A DNA stretch of 64,000 nucleotides from JANQIO01 sp043513815 (GTDB lineage: Bacteria > Pseudomonadota > Gammaproteobacteria > Pseudomonadales > Halieaceae): positions 4,310,727-4,374,726 of the forward strand of contig CP121313.1 in NCBI GenBank assembly GCA_043513815.1, given 5' to 3'. Both the position numbers and the translations under genes were made by a program. Within the stretch, counting starts at the first letter, position 1, and each line of letters opens with the position of its first letter. Of the stretch, positions 47,152 through 55,336 are shown piece by piece. A model generated the notes under the pieces. That model was not told the DNA's origin and did no database searches. It was given only the letters and a program-made list of their open reading frames with translations.

Positions 47152-49485
47152 ATGCCCGTTAACAGTCTCACCACGCGCCTGGTCCTGCTGCTCACGCTGA
47201 CTATTGCGCTCACCCTGACCGCCGTTACGATGGTGGACTATCTGTCGTCCCGGGATCGCATTCTGAGCGACCAGGAGGCGCGGGTGGAATCCACAGTGGA
47301 TGGCGCCGTAAGGGACCTGGAAGTGCGCCTGTCGGTGCTGGAAGAAACTGCTGAGCTGCTGGCAGAGGTGATTCAGTCGGGCAACTACACTGAGCCAGAG
47401 CTCAAGGCTCTATTGTACGAGGCTGTGGACGAGCGCAGTGACCTGTTTGGAGCCGCGCTGGCCCTGCACCCCAGTTTTGCCAGCGACCCGGCCCGCGGCT
47501 TTGCCCAGTATTTTTTCTACCGCGAAGGCCAGATCGAATCCAGCGATCTCACCGTAGCTTACGACTACCTTCTCAGCAGCTGGTTTCGCGAAGCCCTGAG
47601 CCGGGGCGTACCCATATGGACCGAGCCCTACTTCGACACCGGCGGCGGTGATGCCAGCATGGTCACCTACTCTGTGCCGATGTTTCGTGTCGTCGACGGC
47701 GAGCGCGTGTTCTACGGCGTGGTCACCGCCGACATCACTCTCGACGAATTGCAGTATTACCTTGAGCGCATGGAGCTGGGAGAAAGCGGCTTCGGCTTTT
47801 TGTTGAGCCGTAGCGGCAAGGTGATGGTGTCACCCAATCCCGCCAATCGCCTGAAGCCCTGGGCCGGCACTATGCCCAATCCCGAGCAGGCGCAGCGCTG
47901 GGCTGGCATTATCAACCGGGTAACGGCCGGTGAGGCCGCCTCGGACAGGATTGCCTGCTTTGACCAGGAGCAGCAGTGCATGATCAAGCTGGCGCCGCTG
48001 GAGACGACTCGCTGGCCGGTGGGCGCCTTCTACTCCGAGCACGAAATGCTTGCACCGCTGCGGGAATACCTCACCAAGAGCGTGCTGTCGCAGCTACTCA
48101 CCATGGTATTGCTGCTGCTGGGCATAATCTGGGTGTCGCGGCGCATTACCCGGCCGCTGACCTCACTGGCCGCGGCCACTGAAGAAATTGCTGGAGGCAA
48201 CTTTCATACAGCGCTTCCCGCGGAGCGCGGCCGTGATGAGCTGGGCCGCCTGGTCACCGCCTTCTCTGCCATGCAGAGTCAGCTGGAACGCTATGTCGAT
48301 GAGCTGCAGACCGAAACAGCCTCTCGCAACCGGCTGCAGGGGGAACTGGAAGCCGCAACCGCCATCCAGATGTCGATGCTACCTGGCGGCGGCCGCGCCA
48401 GCGTGATTGAGGATGGGTTCAAGTTATGGACCCACCTCAGACCCGCCAAGTCCGTCGGCGGCGATCTCTACACGTTTCATGTCCAGAGTCGCCGTCGACT
48501 GTTTCTGGCAGTGGGGGACGTCAGTGACAAAGGCGTACCCGCCGCCCTGTTCATGGCACGGGCCATGACGCTATTGCAGCAGTACGTTTACTCAACACTG
48601 GATGCCAGTGCCATCATGGCACAGCTCAACGATGAGTTGGTGGAGAGCAACGAAAACTACATGTTCGTGACGCTGTTCATCGGTTGGCTTGACCTCGAAA
48701 CGCTCAAGCTCCAGTTCGCCAGCGGCGGCCAGACACCGCCCTCGCTGGGCCGGGGCGATGCGGTGGTGAGCCTGGACCAGGAGTCAGGGCCCGCCCTGGG
48801 ATTAGCAGAGTCGCAGCAGTTTCCGCTTAACACGGTGCAACTGGCACCGGGTGACCAGCTCGCCGTGTTTACCGACGGCATCGACGAGGCCTTCAATGCC
48901 GAGCAGGCCCAGTTCGGCCTGGAGACAGCAAACAAGGTGCTGTCTGAGCATCGCGGTCGCAGCCTGGAGGCCCTGGGCCAGGCACTGCTTGACGCCGTAG
49001 ACGCCCATCAGGGCGAGGTACCCCAATCCGACGACATCACCCTGCTGTTGCTGGAACCGCGGGCGGCAGGCAGTGCCCGCAACCGCATAGTGCTCAACGA
49101 TGACGCGGGTGCGGTTTCAACCCTGCAGGCCTGGATGGCACAGCTGATGGGCGAGGCGGAGTTGCCCCTGGACATCCAGGCTGAGATGCAGCTGGTGGCT
49201 GAAGAAGTCGTCACCAATGCCTTCAAGTACGGCCAGTTGCCGTCGGGGGCGGGAGTCACGCTGGAGCTGGAAATAGGCAGCAAGAAGGTGAAAATGACCT
49301 TCCGCGATGCGGGCGTTTCTTTCGACCCGCTGGCTGAGGCAAAGCGATCTTCGCTGGGCGATGACATAGATTCTGCCGCCATCGGAGGGCTTGGTGTACA
49401 CTTGCTGGAAGGCCTTACGGACGAGCAGGAATACCGGCGTGAGGAGGGAGAAAACCACCTGCGCCTGGTGAAACACCTGCGCTGA
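47152..49485 (+). CDS. Cache-HAMP-PP2C phosphatase with C-terminal HATPase kinase domain (RsbU/RsbW-like fusion)
   Basis: A 777-residue membrane signalling protein. An N-terminal helix (~8-26) and a second near 306-325 flank a periplasmic Cache-like sensor domain. A HAMP linker follows (RRITRPLTSLAAATEEIAGG), then a SpoIIE/PP2C phosphatase with metal-site motifs GGDLY, VGDVSDKGVPAALF, FTDGIDEAF and SDDITLL, and finally an anti-sigma-type HATPase (EEVVTNAFKYG, FRDAGVSFDPL, GGLGVHLLEGL). The protein thus holds both phosphatase and Ser/Thr-kinase-type domains. The STAS protein encoded 37 bp downstream is the obvious substrate. It is divergent from the giant-protein operon, which it may control (inference). 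Start ATG 47152 is the first good in-frame start, with a GAGGG about 8 nt upstream. Confidence 0.9.
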   Translation: MPVNSLTTRLVLLLTLTIALTLTAVTMVDYLSSRDRILSDQEARVESTVDGAVRDLEVRLSVLEETAELLAEVIQSGNYTEPELKALLYEAVDERSDLFGAALALHPSFASDPARGFAQYFFYREGQIESSDLTVAYDYLLSSWFREALSRGVPIWTEPYFDTGGGDASMVTYSVPMFRVVDGERVFYGVVTADITLDELQYYLERMELGESGFGFLLSRSGKVMVSPNPANRLKPWAGTMPNPEQAQRWAGIINRVTAGEAASDRIACFDQEQQCMIKLAPLETTRWPVGAFYSEHEMLAPLREYLTKSVLSQLLTMVLLLLGIIWVSRRITRPLTSLAAATEEIAGGNFHTALPAERGRDELGRLVTAFSAMQSQLERYVDELQTETASRNRLQGELEAATAIQMSMLPGGGRASVIEDGFKLWTHLRPAKSVGGDLYTFHVQSRRRLFLAVGDVSDKGVPAALFMARAMTLLQQYVYSTLDASAIMAQLNDELVESNENYMFVTLFIGWLDLETLKLQFASGGQTPPSLGRGDAVVSLDQESGPALGLAESQQFPLNTVQLAPGDQLAVFTDGIDEAFNAEQAQFGLETANKVLSEHRGRSLEALGQALLDAVDAHQGEVPQSDDITLLLLEPRAAGSARNRIVLNDDAGAVSTLQAWMAQLMGEAELPLDIQAEMQLVAEEVVTNAFKYGQLPSGAGVTLELEIGSKKVKMTFRDAGVSFDPLAEAKRSSLGDDIDSAAIGGLGVHLLEGLTDEQEYRREEGENHLRLVKHLR

Positions 49486-49522
49486 CAGGCCCACCGCAAC
49501 TGCCTGGAACAAGGAAACCGCC

Positions 49523-49897
49523 ATGGATCTGACCACCAATGTGGAAGTTGATGAGGAGCGCTCTCTCGCCAGAGTGTGCCTGGTCGGTGCGCTGAACACC
49601 GACACGGCACCGGACTTCCAGTCGCGCCTGCAGGACGTCATCGACCGGGGTTATGCCGTTACCGTGCTGGACATGAAAGACCTCGACTACATCAGCTCAG
49701 CCGGGCTACGGGTCATCTTCAAGGCCGCGAAGGATGTAAAGGGAAGCGGCAACCGGCTGGCGGCCGCCAATCGCAAGCCCCACATCGAGAAGGTATTCGA
49801 GATTCTCAAGGCGTTGCCGGATATGGCGGTCTTCGCCAACGACGCAGAAATGGATGAATACCTGGACTCCATGCAGAGCCAGGCAAAAGGCGAATAA
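49523..49897 (+). CDS. STAS-domain anti-sigma factor antagonist
   Basis: A 124-residue single-domain STAS protein of the SpoIIAA/RsbV type. The phosphorylation loop reads DYISSAGLRV, with Ser58/Ser59 as the candidate phosphoacceptor. It would be phosphorylated by the HATPase domain and dephosphorylated by the PP2C domain of the upstream protein, and in one state bind a downstream partner. No sigma factor or diguanylate cyclase is adjacent, so the final target is unknown. The gene overlaps nothing and ends 12 bp before the convergent amidotransferase gene. Confidence 0.92.
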   Translation: MDLTTNVEVDEERSLARVCLVGALNTDTAPDFQSRLQDVIDRGYAVTVLDMKDLDYISSAGLRVIFKAAKDVKGSGNRLAAANRKPHIEKVFEILKALPDMAVFANDAEMDEYLDSMQSQAKGE

Positions 49898-49909
49898 GCC
49901 CGACCTCGC

Positions 49910-50611
49910 TCAGCTTCGCAGGAAGTTCACGATCCAGTTAGCTGCTCGCTCGCGATCCAGATCGCGCGCCAATGACGCCTTGCCGTTGCGATAGTTGTCC
50001 TCACCGATACGCTCCCTGCGCAGCTCGAGCAGGTTATCTGAGTAGGACTTGATGAACTCAGGGTGACCCTGCAGCGTCATGATGTGGTCGCCCAGCTGGC
50101 AAACCGCATTCTCACAGAAGTCACTGCCTGCCAGCACCTCTGTACCTGGTGCAGTCTCCACCACCTGGTCCTGGTGACTCACCAGCAGCACAAACTCCGG
50201 GTCTCCGCCGTCATGCCACTCGGGCAGACGGTGGAACACGGCATCGTGAGCACCCACACCCCAGCCTTTGTCTGACTTCTCGGTGCGCCCACCCAGCGCG
50301 TGGGCCACCAACTGGTGGCCGAAACAGATACCCACCAGCTTCTTGCGGCGCGCGTGCAGCTCGCGCACGAAGTCTGACAGCCGGTGAATCCATTCCTCAT
50401 CTTCGTAAACGCTGGATTTGCTGCCGGTCATCAGATACGCGTCCACTTCGTCGATATCTTCCGGGTATTCACCGGCCTCGACGTCGTAAACGACAAACTC
50501 CAGCTCCGGGTCCGCCGGTGCCAGCAGTGCCTGGAACATCTGCGGATACTCGCCGAAACTCCCCACCAGGTCTTCGTGGACGCGATCTGTCTTTAGAATG
50601 CCTACTCTCAT
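49910..50611 (-). CDS. Class I glutamine amidotransferase-like protein (GMP synthase-like)
   Basis: A 233-residue stand-alone class I glutamine amidotransferase. The triad is visible: nucleophile Cys96 in GICFGHQ, and His183 and Glu185 in GHPEF. Proteins of this stand-alone type are often annotated as GMP synthase-like; some hydrolyse gamma-glutamyl compounds. The synthase half is absent, so it is not GuaA. It is divergent from the alanine symporter gene across a 60-bp gap. The substrate cannot be assigned. Confidence 0.85.
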   Translation of the reverse strand: MRVGILKTDRVHEDLVGSFGEYPQMFQALLAPADPELEFVVYDVEAGEYPEDIDEVDAYLMTGSKSSVYEDEEWIHRLSDFVRELHARRKKLVGICFGHQLVAHALGGRTEKSDKGWGVGAHDAVFHRLPEWHDGGDPEFVLLVSHQDQVVETAPGTEVLAGSDFCENAVCQLGDHIMTLQGHPEFIKSYSDNLLELRRERIGEDNYRNGKASLARDLDRERAANWIVNFLRS

Positions 50612-50671
50612 TGCCTGCTCACAGCACGGCGAGCCTTCCAGTGGTTGGCGCGCCTCGGGTTAGAATGCGGC

Positions 50672-52159
50672 ATGGTAAATGAAAACACGGGTGGGATCGA
50701 CGCCGCCATCAACGCCGTCGTCGCGCCGGTAGCCGAGGCGCTGTCGAGCTTTATTTTTTTCGGGGTGCGTATCGGCGAGGCTGAGCTGCCGCTGATCGTC
50801 GCCTGGCTCATTGCTGCTGCCACTTTTTTCACTCTCTACTTCGGCTTTATCAACATTCGCGGCTTTCCGCACGCTGTCAGGCTAGTGCGCGGCGACTACG
50901 CCGACCCCAACCACCGCGGCGAAGTCAGCCATTTCCAGGCCCTGGCCACGGCGGTTTCAGGCACCGTGGGTATCGGCAATATCGGCGGTGTTGCCGTGGT
51001 GATCAGCCTGGGCGGTCCCGGCGCCACCTTCTGGCTGATGCTGGCAGGCTTCCTGGGCATGTCTACCAAACTCGCCGAGTGTATTGCCGGGGTGAAGTAC
51101 CGGCGCATCAATCCCGACGGCACCGTCTCCGGCGGGCCCATGTACTACCTGGAGCAGAGCCTGCGAGACCGCGGGCTCGCGCCGCTGGCGAAACCGCTGG
51201 GTGCGTTTTACGCCATCGCCATCGTCATCGGCTGCCTGGGGATTGGCAACATGTTCCAGTCCAACCAGGCCTTTAGCCAGGCGGTCTTCATCACCGGCGG
51301 CAGCGCAGGCTTCATGGCTGACAAAGGCTGGCTGTTCGGGCTGTTCATTGCCGCTGCAGTAGGACTGGTCATCATCGGCGGGCTCAAGAGCATTGCCAGG
51401 GTGACCAGCCGGCTGGTGCCATTCATGGCGCTGGCCTACCTGCTGCTCGCAAGCCTGGTGCTGATTCTCAACGCCGAGCGCTTGCCGTGGGCTATCGGTG
51501 CCATCTTCACCGAAGCCTTTAATCCGCAGGCCATCAGCGGCGGTTTTGTCGGGGTGATGATCCTCGGCTTCCAGCGGGCAGTCTTTTCCAACGAGGCCGG
51601 CATAGGCAGCGCCGCGATCGCCCACGCCGCAGTTCGCACCAACGAGCCCGCCACCGAAGGTTACGTCGCGCTGATGGAGCCGTTTATTGACACGGTGGTG
51701 ATCTGCACCCTGACGGCGCTGGTCATCCTGACCACGATCTACCATCCAGATATCGCCGGGGCCGGTGTGCAGGGAGTGGAACTGACCTCCAGTGCCTTCG
51801 CCAGCACCTTGCCCTGGTCTACCGTGCCCCTGTCCCTGATCGCGGTGCTGTTCGCATTTTCAACCATGATTACCTGGTCTTACTATGGACTGAAGGGCTG
51901 GACCTACCTGTTGGGCGAGGGCCGCGGCAAGGAGCTGGTATTCAAGGCTCTGTTCTGCGGCTTCGGCGCCCTGGGCTGCACCATGCAGCTGGGTGCCGTG
52001 CTGGACTTCTCCGACGCCATGGTCTTCCTGATCGCGCTGCCCAATATTGTCGGGCTGTACCTGCTGGCCCCGACTATCAAGGCCGAACTCCGTGCCTACA
52101 GGTCACGCATTGATGCCGGTGCGGCTGTCACAAAAGCTCCACAAAATATTCACGGATAG
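50672..52159 (+). CDS. Sodium:alanine (AGCS) symporter family protein
   Basis: A 495-residue polytopic inner-membrane protein of the alanine/glycine:cation symporter family. The family signature is clear: ATAVSGTVGIGNIGGVAVVI, then GGPGATFWLMLAGFLGMSTK and VSGGPMYYLE, with late segments FSNEAGIGSAAIAHAAV and WSYYGLKGWTYL. It likely imports a small neutral amino acid such as alanine or glycine with sodium. ATG 50672 is chosen; a TTG at 50645 would add nine residues with no better ribosome site. The length is normal for the family. Confidence 0.92.
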   Translation: MVNENTGGIDAAINAVVAPVAEALSSFIFFGVRIGEAELPLIVAWLIAAATFFTLYFGFINIRGFPHAVRLVRGDYADPNHRGEVSHFQALATAVSGTVGIGNIGGVAVVISLGGPGATFWLMLAGFLGMSTKLAECIAGVKYRRINPDGTVSGGPMYYLEQSLRDRGLAPLAKPLGAFYAIAIVIGCLGIGNMFQSNQAFSQAVFITGGSAGFMADKGWLFGLFIAAAVGLVIIGGLKSIARVTSRLVPFMALAYLLLASLVLILNAERLPWAIGAIFTEAFNPQAISGGFVGVMILGFQRAVFSNEAGIGSAAIAHAAVRTNEPATEGYVALMEPFIDTVVICTLTALVILTTIYHPDIAGAGVQGVELTSSAFASTLPWSTVPLSLIAVLFAFSTMITWSYYGLKGWTYLLGEGRGKELVFKALFCGFGALGCTMQLGAVLDFSDAMVFLIALPNIVGLYLLAPTIKAELRAYRSRIDAGAAVTKAPQNIHG

Positions 52160-52186
52160 GCAACGGCGGGCGCTTAGAGTGCCCGC

Positions 52187-52717
52187 ATGCAGATTCTCAG
52201 CTCCCTGCAACAAGCCGACCTGCGACTATTTGCCTGGCTGTTTCGCAACGGCGACCGATATCTGCTGATACCGCCAGCCAAGGCAGTGTCACGCTCCGGC
52301 GACGGCTACCTGCACGTGCTCACCCCGCTGATGCTGGTGATCATGGGAGCCCAGTACGCGGGCGACCTGGTGCTGATGTTGGCACTGGCGCTGATCATGG
52401 AGCGCTCCCTCTACTGGGTGCTGAAGAACAGCCTCAAGCGGCGGCGACCTGCACAGTTTGTGCCGGGCTTTCGCAGCCTGGTGGTTGCTTCGGACCAGTT
52501 CAGCTTTCCCTCCGGGCACAGCTCTGCTGCCTTCCTGCTGGTGACCTGCCTGTGCATTCTCTACGGAGCGGCAGCGATGCCGCTGTTGGGTTGGGCTGTT
52601 GCCGTGGGTATATCGCGGGTCTTGCTGGGCGTACATTTCCCAGGGGATATTGTTGCCGGTGCCAGTATGGGCACCCTGATCGCTCTGCTGGCCGGCTCAA
52701 TACTGGGACTCTGCTGA
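52187..52717 (+). CDS. PAP2-family membrane phosphatase
   Basis: A 176-residue integral membrane phosphatase with the three PAP2 motifs: K80 with RRRP (residue 88), PSGHS at 108-112 and SRVLLGVHFPGD (Arg144, His150, Asp154). Such enzymes dephosphorylate lipid phosphates, for example undecaprenyl pyrophosphate or phosphatidate derivatives. Its stop is one base before the start of the glycosyltransferase gene, so the pair is co-translated and may work on the same lipid-linked sugar (inference). Confidence 0.88.
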   Translation: MQILSSLQQADLRLFAWLFRNGDRYLLIPPAKAVSRSGDGYLHVLTPLMLVIMGAQYAGDLVLMLALALIMERSLYWVLKNSLKRRRPAQFVPGFRSLVVASDQFSFPSGHSSAAFLLVTCLCILYGAAAMPLLGWAVAVGISRVLLGVHFPGDIVAGASMGTLIALLAGSILGLC

Positions 52718-52718
52718 C

Positions 52719-53798
52719 ATGAAGATTCTCTACGGAGTGCAGGCCACCGGCCAGGGGCACATCAGTCGCGCCCGCGCCATGGCAGAGGCGCTCTCAAGTT
52801 ACCCGGTCCAGGTGGACTGGCTGTTTTCCGGTCGCGAGCGGGACAAGCTGTTCGACATGGAACCCTTTGGCAACTACCTGCACCGTCGCGGGCTCACTTT
52901 CACCACCCGCAACGGTCGCATTTCCCATCTGCGTACCGCCATCGACAACAACATCGCTACGTTTCTCCACGACATCCGACAGCTCAACATCCGGGACTAC
53001 GACCTGGTGGTGACCGACTTTGAACCCGTGACAGCCTGGGCCGGGCGCCTGCACGACGCAGCCACGATCGGCATTGGTCACCAGTATGCCTTTGGCGGCA
53101 AGGCGCCGACAGCCGGCAACCACTGGCTGTCGCGGCTCATCATGCGCAATTTCGCACCGGTAAAAACGGGTCTCGGCCTGCACTGGGACAGGTATGACAG
53201 CAACACTTTACCGCCCATACTTGATCTGGCGCATCAGCAACGCGGCGAGGGCGAGCACTACCTGGTATACCTGCCGTTCGAAAATCAGGCCCGGGTTACC
53301 CACTGGCTTAATGGTCACGGCGACTATCGCTTCGTGCAGTACGCACCAGGTCTGCCGTCCCGCCAGGCCGGCAACGTCAGGCTGCATCCCACCAGTATTA
53401 CCGCGTTCAAACGCGACCTCCACAGTTGCCGCGGCGTAATCTGCAACTCTGGCTTCGAGTTGATTTCCGAATGCCTGGAGCTGGCCAAACCCGCGCTCAC
53501 CAGGCCGCTGGCGGGCCAGACCGAGCAACTGTCCAACGCACTGGCACTGACTGAACTGGGCTATGCCAGCGCTATGAACGACCTCGACGACATGCGACTG
53601 GCCAGCTGGCTGCGAGATACACCGCGGGCGCCGTCTATTCACTTTGCCGACGTGGCGGCTGGCCTGGCGGAGTGGCTTTACAACGGTTGCGAGGAGCCCG
53701 CCGCCAGTCTCAGCCAGAGGCTCTGGCAATCCAGTATGACTCCGCGTACTGCTTTGCAGAACGATCATCCGTGCCGTCCGTTGTCGCTGACCGCCTGA
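52719..53798 (+). CDS. MJ1255/VC2487-type glycosyltransferase
   Basis: A 359-residue GT-B-fold glycosyltransferase related to MurG-like enzymes. The N-terminal GVQATGQGHISRARAMAEAL is the typical glycine-rich opening of this family, and VICNSGFELISECLELAKPAL in the C-terminal half matches the nucleotide-sugar binding region. No signal peptide is seen; probably cytoplasmic face of the membrane. It follows the PAP2 gene by one base. The acceptor and sugar are unknown. Confidence 0.82.
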   Translation: MKILYGVQATGQGHISRARAMAEALSSYPVQVDWLFSGRERDKLFDMEPFGNYLHRRGLTFTTRNGRISHLRTAIDNNIATFLHDIRQLNIRDYDLVVTDFEPVTAWAGRLHDAATIGIGHQYAFGGKAPTAGNHWLSRLIMRNFAPVKTGLGLHWDRYDSNTLPPILDLAHQQRGEGEHYLVYLPFENQARVTHWLNGHGDYRFVQYAPGLPSRQAGNVRLHPTSITAFKRDLHSCRGVICNSGFELISECLELAKPALTRPLAGQTEQLSNALALTELGYASAMNDLDDMRLASWLRDTPRAPSIHFADVAAGLAEWLYNGCEEPAASLSQRLWQSSMTPRTALQNDHPCRPLSLTA

Positions 53799-53852
53799 TT
53801 CCTCCCACCGACACTGGTTTATACTCGCTGGTCACTGAAACAGGGTGTTGAT

Positions 53853-54290
53853 ATGGCTGGCATTGCATTCGAGCGCGAACTCCCCTTTCCCGCCGCTTCC
53901 GTGTGGGCGCTGTTGGAGGACTTCGGCAACATGGCCTGGGCTGCGGGCGTCAAGCAGGTAGAAATCATCGGCGACGGCGTCGGCATGACGCGGCGCCTGC
54001 ACATGGACGGTATGGACCCGATCGACGAGGTGCTGGAGACCCGGGATCCGGCGACCATGAGCTTCAGTTACAGTATCCCCCGCGGCATCCCGTTACCGGT
54101 GACGGACTATCTTGCCAGCGCCCGTATCGAACCGATTGACGACACTCGCTGTCGCGCCCACTGGTCCTGCACCTGCACGCCAACTGACAGCACCATGGAC
54201 GAGGCCCAACTCGAGGAAATGCTACGAGGCACCTATACACTGTTGCTGGATATGGTGGAAAACTACCTCAGCGCGCAGGGCGCTCAATGA
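53853..54290 (+). CDS. SRPBCC (polyketide cyclase/START-like) family protein
   Basis: A 145-residue single-domain protein with the SRPBCC pattern: FERELPFPAASVWALLEDFGNMAWA at the start, a central beta sheet and a long C-terminal helix (YTLLLDMVENYLSAQ). Such folds bind hydrophobic ligands in a deep cavity. Function is unknown. The stop overlaps the agmatinase-like start by 4 bp (ATGA), so the two are translationally coupled. Confidence 0.82.
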   Translation: MAGIAFERELPFPAASVWALLEDFGNMAWAAGVKQVEIIGDGVGMTRRLHMDGMDPIDEVLETRDPATMSFSYSIPRGIPLPVTDYLASARIEPIDDTRCRAHWSCTCTPTDSTMDEAQLEEMLRGTYTLLLDMVENYLSAQGAQ

Positions 54291-55231
54291 GCGTGGAGGG
54301 CTCCTCTGGCAGCGCTGGCTTTCCAGGCGCCTATGGCAACATGTATTCCAACCTGTTTGGTTTCCTCAACCTGCCGCTGTGTGAAGACATCAGTGCCAGC
54401 GACGCCGACGTCGCGGTGCTCGGGCTGCCCTATGACCTTGCCACCAGCGGCCGCGCCGGCACCCGATCGGGCCCCAACGCTATACGCCAGGCCTCTGCCA
54501 ACCTGCGCTGGGAGGAGTCCCGCTGGCCCTGGCCGTTCAAGCTACAGGACCGCATCGAGGCCGTGGATTGCGGCGACGTACAGTACTACCAGGGCGATCA
54601 CGCCGCCTTTGTCGCTGCCTGCGAGGCCAGCGCCGGAGAGATTCTCGACGCCGGCAAGACTCTGCTCAGCCTGGGGGGAGATCACTACGTTGCCCTGCCG
54701 CTGCTGCGCCAGCACGTAAAGCGCCACGGCAAGCTGGCGTTGATTCACTTCGACGCCCACACCGACACCGATGAAGAAGGGTGGATATACGACCACGGCG
54801 CGATGTTTCACCACGCCCGCACCGAAGGACTGCTGGACGATGAGCGCTGCATCCAGGTGGGCATTCGCACCTGGTACGAACCCGACAGTCATCCGTTCCG
54901 GGTCATCGACGCCGATGCGGCCTGCGGCGTCTCGTCTGCGGAGCTGGCCGCCAGCATTTGCGAGCACGTCGGCGACGGGCCTGTCTATATCAGTTTCGAT
55001 ATCGACTGCCTCGATCCCGCCTTTGCACCCGGCACGGGAACGCCCGTTGCCGGTGGCCTCAGCAGCAACCACGTGCTGGCCACGCTGCGCGGCCTGGCCG
55101 GACTGAACCTGGTAGGCATGGATATCGTCGAAGTCGCCCCGGCCTATGACCACGGTGAGATTACCGCCCTTGCAGCCGCCACGCTGGGGCTGGAATTTCT
55201 CTATCTGGTGGCCTCCCGAAGGGCCCCCTAG
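54287..55231 (+). CDS. speB: Agmatinase/ureohydrolase-family enzyme
   Basis: A 314-residue ureohydrolase. The binuclear manganese site is intact: GGDH, DAHTD near 156 and SFDIDCLDP near 236, followed by APGTGTPVAGG. Agmatinase converts agmatine to putrescine and urea. Arginase, guanidinobutyrase and related enzymes share these motifs, so the substrate is the uncertain part; overall features fit the SpeB type. It is translationally coupled to the SRPBCC gene upstream, an unusual partner. No arginine decarboxylase is present in the window. Confidence 0.82.
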   Translation: MSVEGSSGSAGFPGAYGNMYSNLFGFLNLPLCEDISASDADVAVLGLPYDLATSGRAGTRSGPNAIRQASANLRWEESRWPWPFKLQDRIEAVDCGDVQYYQGDHAAFVAACEASAGEILDAGKTLLSLGGDHYVALPLLRQHVKRHGKLALIHFDAHTDTDEEGWIYDHGAMFHHARTEGLLDDERCIQVGIRTWYEPDSHPFRVIDADAACGVSSAELAASICEHVGDGPVYISFDIDCLDPAFAPGTGTPVAGGLSSNHVLATLRGLAGLNLVGMDIVEVAPAYDHGEITALAAATLGLEFLYLVASRRAP

Positions 55232-55336
55232 CCGCCCTGTCTCACAGATTCAGCACTCGCTGCCTACCAACTGGCGCGGGCGGATTGGACTGGACTCCTC
55301 AGTCGTGTACCGTGTGAAAAGCCTGAGATTTGCACC

